Source of the DNA: Ochromonas danica
Taxonomy: Eukaryota > Sar > Chrysophyceae > Chromulinales > Chromulinaceae
Direction: 5' to 3'
Length of the DNA stretch: 64,000 nt
NCBI GenBank assembly: GCA_015146655.1
Contig: VKHL01000019.1
Coordinates: 1-64,000 of the forward strand
Position 1 is the first letter of the stretch, and the number at the start of each line of letters is the position of its first letter. Positions 37,801-46,598 of the stretch are shown here, in pieces. A program made the position numbers and the translations under genes. The notes under the pieces were generated by a model. It was not told the DNA's origin and searched no databases. It saw nothing but the letters and a program-made list of their open reading frames with translations.

Positions 37801-39506
37801 CTGACAACATCTCTCAGCCAGCTTTCTATGGGTCCATCTAGTATATTCGATTGAGCAAAGAAGTAATAAAGGGAGGACATGGAGGAGATGGAGGGTAGAG
37901 TGCCACTGAACAGATTGTTTGAAAAGTCCAGCACCACAGCCTGTGATAAATAAGAAACTCTATTCATGGAGCCTTCGAAATAGTTTTGAGTGACGTTAAA
38001 GAAACTAATGAAGATCAATCCCGGTGCTGGTATGAAGTCTAGTGATCCAGTGAAGCGATTGCATTGAAGCTGCAGCATGTCAAGGAAGGTCATGTTCACG
38101 AGAGAGACCTCGAAGCTCCCAGTGAAGAGATTACTGCCAAGACTCAAGTTATCTAAATAGGTTAGATTACTAATTGCCAATGGGATTCTTCCATGGAATA
38201 GGTTGTTGTTTAAGACGAGATGGAATAGGCCAGACATCTGCCCGAAGCTTTCAGAGACAGTTCCAGTCAACATGTTAAAATCAACCACCAAGCCTTGCCA
38301 TGCGCTTCTCATGAAAATATCCTCTGGAATAGTTCCTGTGAGCAGGTTAGAGCCAACATCCAAATCTATGAAATATCCGTTTGAATTTCCAAAGCCTGTC
38401 GGGATAGTGCCAGTGAGGTAAGCATTACTCACTGAGAGGTACTCTAGCTGAGACATGCTGACGATCTCCCTTGGTATTGTGCCTGTTAGATAATTATGTC
38501 CAATGTCGAGATCAAAGAAGATTCGCAATTGACCCAAAGAGGACGGAATGGTTCCTGTGAGACAATTGTGTGCTGCTTCGAAGACTGCTAATTCAGACAA
38601 GTTCCCAATTTGACGTGAAATAGACCCAGAGAATGCATTCCTCCCAACTGCAAGATGACTCAGACCTTTCAGTTGGTAGAATTGGAGAGGAATTTCTCCT
38701 TCCAACAAGTTCAGATAGAAGTCAAGATTGGAGATGTTCTTTCCCTCATACCACTCTGTGGGAAGTGGTCCCGTTAGAAGGTTCTCATACACAGAGAGGG
38801 TATAAAGTGAACGATTAGAACTTAGCCATCCATTAGGGATTGTTCCGTGGAAAGAGTTACGATCCCAAATGGCCATGTTCAAAACAGGGAGATTGACAAT
38901 GCTAGCAGGGATGTTTCCGTCAAATAGGTTATACCCCACACTCAAAGTCCTAAGACTATGCAAATTCTCTATGCTATTCGATATGGTACCATCTAGTATA
39001 TTGGATTGTAAGTCTAGCACCGTTAGGTTGGACAACTGGAAGAGTTCCTCAGGCAGAGATCCACTGAGGTAACTGTCGGAAATCTCTATTGACTCTAAAC
39101 TATGAAGCTTGCCGATACTGGAAGGAATAGTGCCTGATATGGAAGTGTAAAAGATGAGAAGACTCTGCAGAGCGCTGAGGTTTCCAATAGTGGCGGGCAG
39201 AGTTCCGCGCAGATCACCGTTAAAGTAGATGTACAGCACAGTCAAGGAGGAGAAGTCGCCAATCTCCGCTGGCAGAGTACCATCGAGGTTGACTTGGATA
39301 AAGTCTAGTTCAGTGACTACATCGTGGCAGGCAGTGGCATTGCATAGTTTCTCGCAATACACGCCTTGCCAATGCTCGCCACAAGGGTCTGGATCAGGTT
39401 CTGAGAAATTCCAAGGATTACCATAGCTATACGCCCAATTATCTCCATCAGTTGAATTATAAATAGCAAATAAAGAATTAAACTCCACCACTGGCAAAGA
39501 GGACAT
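34836..39506 (-). CDS. Giant LRR receptor-like protein with polytopic C-terminal domain
   Basis: Single exon, 1556 aa. An LRR N-cap (LFAIYNSTDGDNWAY, CGEHWQGVYC) is followed by some 27 leucine-rich repeats of plant type, with LTGTIP-like motifs at about 24-residue spacing (about 60-780). A membrane segment (IALLIWTGLVIAVIVAVVLLFF, about 822-845) leads to about 700 residues with roughly nine more hydrophobic segments, for example YFVFYMVTTIICIGSPIFG, LIEYAYVFVYKYVLIGILYP and FVLAWIGILIVVVLLLFYW. No kinase domain is present. The N-terminus as modelled lacks a signal peptide, and only 59 bp separate its ATG from the divergent DUF72 gene. Many NxS/T sites point to a glycosylated ectodomain. Function is unknown; sensing or adhesion is plausible. 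Confidence 0.85.
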   Translation of the reverse strand: MSSLPVVEFNSLFAIYNSTDGDNWAYSYGNPWNFSEPDPDPCGEHWQGVYCEKLCNATACHDVVTELDFIQVNLDGTLPAEIGDFSSLTVLYIYFNGDLRGTLPATIGNLSALQSLLIFYTSISGTIPSSIGKLHSLESIEISDSYLSGSLPEELFQLSNLTVLDLQSNILDGTISNSIENLHSLRTLSVGYNLFDGNIPASIVNLPVLNMAIWDRNSFHGTIPNGWLSSNRSLYTLSVYENLLTGPLPTEWYEGKNISNLDFYLNLLEGEIPLQFYQLKGLSHLAVGRNAFSGSISRQIGNLSELAVFEAAHNCLTGTIPSSLGQLRIFFDLDIGHNYLTGTIPREIVSMSQLEYLSVSNAYLTGTIPTGFGNSNGYFIDLDVGSNLLTGTIPEDIFMRSAWQGLVVDFNMLTGTVSESFGQMSGLFHLVLNNNLFHGRIPLAISNLTYLDNLSLGSNLFTGSFEVSLVNMTFLDMLQLQCNRFTGSLDFIPAPGLIFISFFNVTQNYFEGSMNRVSYLSQAVVLDFSNNLFSGTLPSISSMSSLYYFFAQSNILDGPIESWLRDVVSEFLQIVDVSSNQLTGRLPGEFTVGTPNNISFFAAVQNCFSGTIPESLCNLTHLQVLALDGLSTAKSCRQSILPFLPQIHSYSLNLDAIHGKIPKCLFSMPKLRTLHLAGNGLTGSIPVTEDSDLGPRLNDLSLSHNFLTGSLPQPLRGGSRWLQLDVSYNKLKGELQLNDDASNSSTTSTGFSSDASIYLNINRLSGRIPSFYYDVGLVDPGDLNMLRGSMFSCPSSALRSDVPTADPYNRQYGCGSDALNIALLIWTGLVIAVIVAVVLLFFNNKHEKKRLDSHLAENQNQMIPQNETLLHYFYHQLKHWWDSLIFWQQFDWDQIITPSHSNQTSSMLERKGLWKEIWHEIVNTTSSSNGTFNYREGLLDIVLDGRLLHQIRYFVFYMVTTIICIGSPIFGCLTAFYGSYSHEYVWTLSAAYLSGKVSVSLLLVLFTILVIVAIGTAGRSLCEAPIRLNGNNDKRGDIDNKLEAVNDSNEVGISPVDSFDETNRLPYLESDNQQIVDLPDSDRSMEDIDKTKSSDPADVKLERWKVLAMKIGVAIVNIGLVSIVNGLYVYLYLQIPKWSAMMLSVALSIFKVCWSMMMQQGVVRFLQPLQHLSTNDLHQENMRFVSSLMLFNTIVAPCLATMFASSDCFFFVFSSPSTIKSSYPFQQCAQFADLGCEEVVIAEYSIEFAPPFNYTYQCSSALLIEYAYVFVYKYVLIGILYPLSVMIIVLYGDWKRTRRMKCDGESHSSSSRLLRLEKILPLLWRVEEQIELQMTVKENESIVSPLAINPIIKDTMSSNAFSANRSSNLSPSPSVGQRFVCFSSGDYVIRLTMMLGCLLTFGSVLPYLSVLIGLSIISNTYLTQIGWLRVLECAFIGERDDEKEKKAWKTVLLELGEQCGKMRAGLIRAGQPLLVLIPFFYACYVFDTAGDQGGGWEGLYFVLAWIGILIVVVLLLFYWLWRVKVVERSRQSSHDKVIEQERCGQVELAVAGHVVI

Positions 39507-39565
39507 CTTTCATATCTTTTGATCTATTTTAATGGAACGGCCCAAACACTATTAACTTTAGAGAA

Positions 39566-40891
39566 ATGTTTGAGTTTATCATGCAAATGTTGGACTTTTC
39601 GAGGCCTCGAAGGGTTTTGCTTTGTGTTGGAATTGTCGTGATTTGGTTTAAATGGCTAGTCTTTCTCATGTCGCGAGAGACTGACCTCAACGTAACCTCT
39701 CAGCGGAGAGTCGTTCAAGGAACGTGCGGATGGAGCGATGCCTCTTTGGTGGAATGCGGTCGCCTCTATCCCAAGCGAAGTCTCACGGCGGCGGAGAAGT
39801 TGTCCATCTACTCGCGTCAGGGCCTCTTTGGCTGCGTGGAAGTGGACACATCCAATTACGGCATTCCTAAGGTAGAGAGTGTTCTAAGTTGGGTGAGAGC
39901 AACTCCTCCAGGCTTTGTCTTTCACTTCAAAGCCTATGGCCTGCTGGTCAACGGGGGAATGCCATTCCACGCGCTACCCAAAGACATTCGAGAAGACTTG
40001 GGCGAGGAGAAACCCCATGATGAATTCGTGACTTTGGAAGCGTTGGGTGAGAGGCGAGTTGGTCAACTGTGGGATCGCTTCCATCAAGCCTTGCAGCCTG
40101 CCATCGACGCCAACAAAATGGGCGTGGTGGTCTTCCAATTCCAACTCAATGTCATCCCTTCAGCTGAGGCGAGAGCACATGTTGAGGAATGTGCTCGTCG
40201 CCTCCGTGGAGATGTAAAGATGGCGATCGAGTTTCGCAGTAGACTGTGGATCGCACCGGATTGTGTTGATCACATGCTGGACTGGCTGCGCGGATTGCGA
40301 CCACCCACTGGCGCAGCCTTTATTTGCTGTGATGACTTGGTCTCTGAAGTCTACTTGACTAAGGAGGCCAAAGCAAAAGATCTTAAAGACCTCCCTCTCC
40401 CATGGAAGGACAACCATCTGCCCATCATCTTGACCGCCAGGCCTTGCTTGGACTTTGCTTATGTCAGACTTCATCGACGAATTGGCACTCATCGCCTTCT
40501 ATCCGACGAAGAAATATCTACGTGGTCTAACCGAATAGAGGAGTTCTTTCGAGAAAGCTCAGTGCGTGGTCCTCTCTACTTTCTGTGGGGAACTGACCAC
40601 GAAGATCAGCCCCTCATTAATGCCCAGCATTTGGCTGGAGCACTTCCACGCACTCTGACTCCTAATTGGGCTCTTCATCTTGAGCAAGCAGATAAACAGA
40701 GCATTCGAACATTCTTCTCTCGTGCTGCACAATCAGCTCCAAGTAATGAATCCCATCCATCCAAATCCACTTGTCCACAACCTCTTCAATGCTCGAGTGA
40801 GAAGAATGTGGACAACAAGAAGCGTGCTGTTTCGATTGCTACTTTCTTCTCTCCGTCTTCCAGCAACTCTCCAAACAAAAAGAAGAAATGA
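39566..40891 (+). CDS. DUF72 (YecE-type TIM-barrel) protein with PIP-box-like C-terminus
   Basis: Single exon, 441 aa. The ATG at 39566 gives a hydrophobic N-terminus (VLLCVGIVVIWFKWLVFLM); an ATG at 39668 would give a soluble form beginning MSRETDLNV just before the conserved core. DUF72 signatures: VQGTCGWSD, FGCVEVDTSNYGIP, FVFHFKAYGLL, VVVFQFQLN, AIEFRSRLWI, YVRLHRR and PLYFLWGTDH. The family is of unknown activity. The C-terminus is disordered and Ser/Lys-rich with two motifs, KQSIRTFF and AVSIATFFSPSSS followed by KKKK, which resemble PCNA-interacting (PIP) boxes apart from the leading Gln. This would fit a nuclear DNA-repair role if the short start is used. Confidence 0.85.
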   Translation: MFEFIMQMLDFSRPRRVLLCVGIVVIWFKWLVFLMSRETDLNVTSQRRVVQGTCGWSDASLVECGRLYPKRSLTAAEKLSIYSRQGLFGCVEVDTSNYGIPKVESVLSWVRATPPGFVFHFKAYGLLVNGGMPFHALPKDIREDLGEEKPHDEFVTLEALGERRVGQLWDRFHQALQPAIDANKMGVVVFQFQLNVIPSAEARAHVEECARRLRGDVKMAIEFRSRLWIAPDCVDHMLDWLRGLRPPTGAAFICCDDLVSEVYLTKEAKAKDLKDLPLPWKDNHLPIILTARPCLDFAYVRLHRRIGTHRLLSDEEISTWSNRIEEFFRESSVRGPLYFLWGTDHEDQPLINAQHLAGALPRTLTPNWALHLEQADKQSIRTFFSRAAQSAPSNESHPSKSTCPQPLQCSSEKNVDNKKRAVSIATFFSPSSSNSPNKKKK

Positions 40892-41553
40892 GCGTGTGCC
40901 TCTACAGTACATTAAACCGCCAGTCTGGAACAATGACAACTGATAGTAGCCACCCATGTGACCAGTACGCTAATATTATCGCACCATGTCGAAGTTAGAA
41001 AGGTTCTCCTCTCAGCAGGTACTGTATGTTATACTATTGTATTATGCATGTGAGGACGGTGTTAGCAGTAAGCAATTAATTCGAAATGCTCGAAATTCGT
41101 CTCAGAGCGAGGACTTTAGGAAAGCTTCTCGCTTATATAGTTAACCATGCCGTCTATTTCTACATCATGCTTATTCTTCTATTCTTTCAACTGCTTTCTC
41201 AGTACCACTTCCATCTGCAAGACATCAACTCTATGGAGTACATCAACACCATTGATGCGAAGTTGATTAGCTGAGAGCATTTGAAACAACAGAAGGGGAG
41301 AAGCATGATGCTGATAAGAATCCCAGCAGATCATTGAAGCTCTTCCAGGAAATACAGTAAGTATAGCACAGACAATGACTTCAAAAACTAATTTAAGATT
41401 CATTGTGTGGTTAACCTTCAACACAATGAATGACAGCGATTGGTGGCGATTGGTTTTGCTGACACAAAGGCTACAGATTAAGCGATAACTGATAGATACA
41501 GCACACATGTCCAAACTAACGTCTAATCACACGAGGAGGAGGCAATGGCCCTA
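40892..41553. other. Convergent intergenic region, no gene supported
   Basis: The sequence lies between the stops of the DUF72 gene and the YidD gene. A 62-codon hydrophobic frame at 41086-41274 (+) and a 111-codon frame on the other strand overlap each other; neither looks conserved. It is longer than most convergent intervals here. Confidence 0.6.
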
Positions 41554-42003
41554 TCAGAAGAACTTGGAGGTCGACCCAGCGCGATAGCCAGGAGGAGGCC
41601 AGACAGGAGGATCATAGCCACTACCACCTGTTGGGTTGCATCGTATCAATCTCCAAGCTGTGAGGATACCTCCTTTCCACGGACCGAAAGTGTCAATCGC
41701 CTGCAGTGCGTAAGAACTACACGATGGCAGGAAGCGACAGTTGGGGGGCATGATGGGAGACAAGGTGTCCTTGTACCACATGATCGAGCGCTTCATCATA
41801 TCCTTCAATTGCTTGGACTCATAGTGCAATTGGACGTGATTGTCAGAGTGTTGCAGGGAGGGAGGCAGGAAGTGAGTCAGAGGGACTGCATTGGACAAAT
41901 GCGACCTGATCTGACAGCCACAAGGCCTTCTCAAGCCTTGAACTGAGAAGGCCACGACTACAATAATAAAGAATAGCAGGTAGCTTAGATGATGAAGGAA
42001 CAT
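41554..42003 (-). CDS. yidD: Plastid YidD-family membrane protein insertion factor
   Basis: Single exon, 149 aa. A hydrophobic signal (LSYLLFFIIVVVAFSVQG) is followed by LRRP, a Leu-at-cleavage variant of the heterokont plastid signal. The conserved YidD domain is complete: YKDTLSPIMPPNCRFLPSCS, SYALQAIDTFGPWKG, AWRLIRCNPTGGSGYDPP. The paired Cys residues (NCRFLPSC and RCNP) are in the family's positions. Bacterial YidD helps YidC insert inner-membrane proteins; the plastid form probably assists thylakoid insertion by ALB3/YidC. The usual size is about 80-110 aa, so the extra length is the targeting part. Confidence 0.9.
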   Translation of the reverse strand: MFLHHLSYLLFFIIVVVAFSVQGLRRPCGCQIRSHLSNAVPLTHFLPPSLQHSDNHVQLHYESKQLKDMMKRSIMWYKDTLSPIMPPNCRFLPSCSSYALQAIDTFGPWKGGILTAWRLIRCNPTGGSGYDPPVWPPPGYRAGSTSKFF

Positions 42004-42123
42004 TATTTATTGCTTGAACAACATGATTTCCTTTCTGCTCTGGGCGACAGTAGATTAGTATAATGCTCAATAGAATTATGTATTAGCTTAACGTTATGCA
42101 TGAAAATCCCACGCCGTTACAAT

Positions 42124-42134
42124 GTTAACTTAAT
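42124..42134 (+). promoter_or_regulatory. Candidate promoter motif GTTAACTTAAT
   Basis: Mid-way in a divergent interval, 118 bp before the ATG at 42252 and 121 bp before the minus-strand ATG at 42003. Confidence 0.35.
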
Positions 42135-42251
42135 AAGATCCTGTGTGATGAGAAGAAGAGGTTTGGGGTGTGATGGATGGAAGAGATCAGATGGAATTGA
42201 ATGGTGATTATCACCCTTTCCATGGCAATACTGTGTCAAGAACTATAGTTC

Positions 42252-43478
42252 ATGAATCTGATAGTCACTTGCATGGTGGTTTTGAGTTCTTTTCTTCTTC
42301 ATGGCTCTAAGAGTCTCTCTTTTGTTCGTCAGTGTTGCAAAATGACTTCTTCGTCTACCACGACGAGGATGATGACGACCTGCTGCAGCGAGTCAAACCT
42401 TGTCGTTCAAGTCATTCCTGAGGAGACCTGGCGTGAAGCATCTCGTCAGCATGCTGCTGCTCTCAACAGCCTTCTCTATCCGCCAGGTGGCAGTAAGAAT
42501 CAAAGGCAGCACAGCATTCGCGACAATCCGCTGTACAACTTCTTGCATCGCTATTACAAGTTCAGTCGAGAGGAGATCCTGCGGTACAGTCCAGGTCTAG
42601 GCTATGGATTAGAAGGCGTGAGTCAGAGGGATATCGGCCAGAGCATCTCTTCTCAGTTTCTTTCTCTTTCCCACACAGCCGCTGCAGCTGCTGAGGATCA
42701 TCATAATGATGGCGGCGGTGATGGCGTGGCTGTAGCTGTCTATGACCCCGCCTTGCTCAAAGCACTGCTAACAGCTGATGGGAAGTATAAGACAGCCTAT
42801 CTCTATGCCAACAGAGAAATCCTGAGACGAACAATCTCTCGCACGCCCTTCTTCTCTTGCTATGGCATGCATGAGTGGGCCATGCTTTACTCTGGAGGAC
42901 CGCAATCCGAGCCCATGAAGCGACACCAAGAAGCAGCCAATCTTCGAGTCAGTCAGCAGCTCATTGATGAAGTAGTCGAAGCTGGGTGGTTGAAATGCAC
43001 TCATTTTGATGCCTGGAGGTTCTTCCATCCAGTAGCCCAGCCCATGAATATGTTACCCTCCCTCACAAGAGGCACTCAGAAAGTCTACGAACAGCCGGGA
43101 TGCCTACATGCCACGATGGACCTCTTCAAATATGCTTACCAGCTCTTCCCCTTTGTATCGTCAGATATCTTAAGAGAGACGGTGATCTTAGCTTTCCGTG
43201 CAAGACGTTTAGATATTCGTGGAAGTCCTTACGATGTGTCGGAGTATCTAGAAGGAGAGCCTCCCATCCGCGTGGAGACTGAAGAAGGTCGAGAGGAATA
43301 TGTTCGTGAACAAACCGCTCTAGCGGAGGCATCCATACCAGTGAGAAAGAAGTTATTGGAGATCTATGACAAAGTGTTAGATCTCCCTGCAGATCAACCA
43401 CTGTCTATGCCTTCTCGATCTGGTCACACTGAGTCAGCGAAGTGTTCAAAATCTTCGTGTTCATCATGTATGCAATAG
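42252..43478 (+). CDS. Plastid protein of the plant/cyanobacterial '3-methyladenine DNA glycosylase' (misnamed) family
   Basis: Single exon, 408 aa. A signal-like start (MNLIVTCMVVLSSFLLHGSKSLS) is followed by FVRQ, the Phe pattern. The conserved core has NPLYNFLHRYYKFSREEILR, SPGLG, FFSCYGMHEWAMLYSG, LKCTHFDAWRFFHPVAQPMN, EQPGCLHATMDLFKYAYQL and FRARRLDIRGSPYDV. I recognise these from a protein family in cyanobacteria and plants often labelled 3-methyladenine DNA glycosylase without evidence; real glycosylase motifs are absent. The Cys, His and Asp residues in the core could be a metal or active site. An Ala/His/Asp-rich low-complexity insert lies near 140-160. Confidence 0.7.
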   Translation: MNLIVTCMVVLSSFLLHGSKSLSFVRQCCKMTSSSTTTRMMTTCCSESNLVVQVIPEETWREASRQHAAALNSLLYPPGGSKNQRQHSIRDNPLYNFLHRYYKFSREEILRYSPGLGYGLEGVSQRDIGQSISSQFLSLSHTAAAAAEDHHNDGGGDGVAVAVYDPALLKALLTADGKYKTAYLYANREILRRTISRTPFFSCYGMHEWAMLYSGGPQSEPMKRHQEAANLRVSQQLIDEVVEAGWLKCTHFDAWRFFHPVAQPMNMLPSLTRGTQKVYEQPGCLHATMDLFKYAYQLFPFVSSDILRETVILAFRARRLDIRGSPYDVSEYLEGEPPIRVETEEGREEYVREQTALAEASIPVRKKLLEIYDKVLDLPADQPLSMPSRSGHTESAKCSKSSCSSCMQ

Positions 43479-43547
43479 ACTCAGTAGACTTTCTTATGTA
43501 AAATAGAAGTAACAAACACATGCAATAGATTAGTTCACAGGTTGGTC

Positions 43548-46388
43548 TCACTCCTCGTAGCTCGACTCGGTAGCTTCAAAGGGACTAAAAGGTGGAGACT
43601 GTGCTTTGTCCTCTTCCTTCTTCTCCTCCTTCAGCTCTTCAGTGGGATTCTCATTGTCTTCGCTTTTCGAGTGACTAATAACTTCAGGACAGCTGGCCAG
43701 GCGAGGCAGGGCTGGAATAGGCGATAGTGGAGTCACTCCCGCTGGGAGAGTTGTTGCCAACCTGCCCTTTTGACCAATTTTACTATCTTTACCCTTCTTC
43801 CGTGATGAAGGAGCAGATGAGACAGACGAAGGCTTCCTTCGAGACGGAGAGGAGGACGATCGCCCGGCTGTCGTTGTCGTGGCTGCTTCGTTCATTTCTG
43901 CAATCATCTCATCCTTCATGGGTGGATATCCTACTGCTTCTCCCAGATCTGACTCAATCTTTTGCAAGCAATTAGCAAGGAAATCACGATATTGTTTGGA
44001 GGAGGATTGAGCTGAGCTCGAGGCCATGCTGCCTGCGGTCTGGGCAGCTTGTGTCTGATGCTGATTTGGGTCATTTTCTTCTGCCAGAAGGAACTGTTGA
44101 AGAGCAGCTTGCTTCTTGGCACGAGTTTGTGCAGCCTGTATTGTTCGACGAGTTCGCAATGAACTGGGCAAGACAATCTCTCCGTTGATTGCATAGGGTA
44201 TTTCGGCACCGTAGGCCCCAAATTTGGCGTGTTTGTCAGATTTTTGATGACCGTATTTCTCTGGGAAAATGCTCTCTTGTGCAGCGGCAGCCTTAGACAT
44301 AAGGACACCACTTTGTTGGTCTACAAGCTGCAGTCGTTGTTGTGCAGTAATGAGATGCATGAGTGGATGTTGATCTTTGAGTTGCGGATTGAGTGAGATC
44401 TCTTTGAAGAAGCGTCTCTCGCGATCAGCTATCATCGCTTGCACCTTCTCACTATCATATCCATGCACCACGTCATGCAAAGACTGAGAACCAAAGTCCA
44501 ACAGACCGCCATTAAAAACATCATCTGCTTGGCTGCCATTGGTCGTCACGGATCCCATTGTGGTCAAAGCAGGTATTGTAAGTGGAGAAGCAGGAGATTC
44601 TGCTCCTTGAAACACGACTGAACGAAAAGCAAAACTATCTGTAGCGTTGCGGATAGGCGAAGGGACTTCAGGTTGTAGTCGTAAATCATCGGTACGCAAG
44701 CCGATGGCTCGATCCCGTGCTTCGTCCGCACGCTGCGTGGAGGCCGAAGCTGTACGGGAAAAGCCACTCACCGACTGGCGCGATTGACTCATGGCTGAAG
44801 AAATGGCTCGCCAATCAGCACTCGTAGGTCGCTGAAAAGCCGCACTTCTCATTCCTGATGATGCAGTCATAGGAGCAGCGGGATCAGGCGACAATAGCTT
44901 CTGCAAATTGCCTCCAACTCGTAACAGCATGGTGAGGAAGTCAGCATACACAAGGTAACATGCTTCGCACACTTGTAATGTTTTGTTTTGGAAAAGCGGA
45001 TCACTCTTGCACTTCGCATACGTATCCGCAGAAAGTTTTGGATGTAAAGCAGCGAGCATAGGAGGGATCTGAATGTCTCTCCAAGTGCGATAGCGCACAT
45101 GATGAAGATGATGCAGTGAGGCACTCGAATTCGACTCTTCTCGTTGTAAACAACCAAAACCCACACCACCCGCAGCTTTGATTAACTCTTTGTCTGGTGG
45201 CCATGGGACTACCACACCACCCTTCGCCGTGCTAGCGCGAGAATTCGATGCTGCACTTCCTGGCGGTGCAGAACTCGATCCAGTTAGTCCCAATACCTCA
45301 GCTGTCGTACCCGATGAGGTACGAAGGATGTAGATCACATGATCATAATGCTTGATCACAGCTTTGTAGCTGATGGGGTAGCGTAGATTGTCCAGGGTTT
45401 CTTCGTTGCATGAAAGACATCGCACGCGATCTGGAGGAGGTAATCGACTGTACGACTTTTGAGGATTCAAACAGATTTCTTCTGGCAGGCTGACAACACG
45501 ATCAATATTCAACAAATGTCGAGTAAGTGAAGCACCAGGTTGATGACTACCAGGACGAGCATTTAGCATGTCATCACATCGTATCGACGTGGAATACAAA
45601 AACCAAACTTTGTCTCTGGAATCCACTTTGAAGTTCAAGACAATTCGACTCACTTGCTTCTGTCCGTAGGTTACTTCTGAGATATGATAGACTATCGACT
45701 CGCAGATCTTTTGCAATTGTCCAGACAAGACAGGTCCGCGAAGAGGTGCGGAGGTGAAATAGTAGTCTGGTCCTTCATACACCACACAGCGTTCATACAT
45801 GCCATAGCGATGGTCATGCAGCTCATGGATATTCTCTGCTCGTTCTAACAGACATAGCTTAGGTGACCAGATGCTTCGAATTACTTCATTGTGTGTGCAC
45901 TTTGGTTCAATAAATCTCTGCAGAATGCCGTTGACGCCTTTCTTGTGATTGTAGAGGAAGTTCTGCAAGCCTTCGCGGTCAAAGTACTGGATGACAGTCT
46001 CTGGTACTACACTTGCCTCTCCACCTCCTCCTCCTCCTCCCCCAGCACTGCCTCGTCCATCATTGGCAGAAGAGGAAGAAGCCGAGCGCTCGTGTTCGCT
46101 GGACATGGTGATGAAATAGGCCAAGACATCATAGCCCAGCACATACTTGTTAAAGGCTTCTTCAATCTTGGCACTCACTAGATTCTGCTTATTCTTTCGC
46201 TTAATGCGTCCATTGACAGAGGTGAAGTACCAGGCCACGGGCTGGCCGTACTTGTAGACGACAGTGTCTGGAATGTTGAGATTGGGGCCAAAGTTTAACT
46301 CATCCTTTGCCCAGAGAAGCTTGAATATCTCTTCTGAGATTCCATCTCGATCTAAGGTAGATAGATTTTCTCGAGAAAAATCAGCCAT
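43548..46388 (-). CDS. Large protein of unknown function, possibly flagellar
   Basis: Single exon, 946 aa, not confidently recognised. The N-terminal 250 residues look globular and conserved: DELNFGPNLNIPDTVVYKYG, NFLYNHKKGVNGILQRFIEP, IRSIWSPKLCLLERAENIH and SRIVLNFKVDSRDKVWFLYS. A glycine run and Ser-rich insert break this region near 105-125. Two Cys pairs (RCLSCNEETL and QVCEACYLVYADFL) flank a loop and may bind zinc. The C-terminal 450 residues are mostly low-complexity with predicted coiled-coil stretches. No signal peptide or membrane segment. I have a loose recollection of similar proteins in flagellated protists, which is not evidence. It converges with the 42252 gene (69 bp). Confidence 0.7.
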   Translation of the reverse strand: MADFSRENLSTLDRDGISEEIFKLLWAKDELNFGPNLNIPDTVVYKYGQPVAWYFTSVNGRIKRKNKQNLVSAKIEEAFNKYVLGYDVLAYFITMSSEHERSASSSSANDGRGSAGGGGGGGGEASVVPETVIQYFDREGLQNFLYNHKKGVNGILQRFIEPKCTHNEVIRSIWSPKLCLLERAENIHELHDHRYGMYERCVVYEGPDYYFTSAPLRGPVLSGQLQKICESIVYHISEVTYGQKQVSRIVLNFKVDSRDKVWFLYSTSIRCDDMLNARPGSHQPGASLTRHLLNIDRVVSLPEEICLNPQKSYSRLPPPDRVRCLSCNEETLDNLRYPISYKAVIKHYDHVIYILRTSSGTTAEVLGLTGSSSAPPGSAASNSRASTAKGGVVVPWPPDKELIKAAGGVGFGCLQREESNSSASLHHLHHVRYRTWRDIQIPPMLAALHPKLSADTYAKCKSDPLFQNKTLQVCEACYLVYADFLTMLLRVGGNLQKLLSPDPAAPMTASSGMRSAAFQRPTSADWRAISSAMSQSRQSVSGFSRTASASTQRADEARDRAIGLRTDDLRLQPEVPSPIRNATDSFAFRSVVFQGAESPASPLTIPALTTMGSVTTNGSQADDVFNGGLLDFGSQSLHDVVHGYDSEKVQAMIADRERRFFKEISLNPQLKDQHPLMHLITAQQRLQLVDQQSGVLMSKAAAAQESIFPEKYGHQKSDKHAKFGAYGAEIPYAINGEIVLPSSLRTRRTIQAAQTRAKKQAALQQFLLAEENDPNQHQTQAAQTAGSMASSSAQSSSKQYRDFLANCLQKIESDLGEAVGYPPMKDEMIAEMNEAATTTTAGRSSSSPSRRKPSSVSSAPSSRKKGKDSKIGQKGRLATTLPAGVTPLSPIPALPRLASCPEVISHSKSEDNENPTEELKEEKKEEDKAQSPPFSPFEATESSYEE

Positions 46389-46562
46389 AGTATTTATTGT
46401 TTATGTTTATAAACTCAAACACTTCTCATGGCAGCACAGAGAGTGAGTGAGAGTGAGAAACCGTCAAGCTAGATGACCAGAATCTGGAAGACTGGAATCC
46501 TGGCGGACTGCCTGGCTGGCTGGCCGGCTGGTTGGTTGGGGATGAGATTCGCTTGACATTCG

Positions 46563-46594
46563 ATGGGATTGGATTGGATTGGATTGGATTGGAT
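46563..46594. repeat. (GGATT)n pentanucleotide repeat at a start codon
   Basis: Six GGATT units follow an in-frame ATG at 46563. If that ATG is used, the repeat encodes alternating GLDWI-type residues at the start of the PP2C protein. Confidence 0.9.
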
Positions 46595-46598
46595 TGAG

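Noticed and set aside
41086-41514. Small hydrophobic frame (+) and 111-codon frame (-) in an intergenic gap
   Set aside because: They overlap each other, show no domain, and their length is unremarkable for AT-rich DNA.
44867-45204. Cys-rich minus-strand frames inside the 946-aa gene
   Set aside because: They are alternate frames of the same coding strand; the 946-aa frame explains the sequence.
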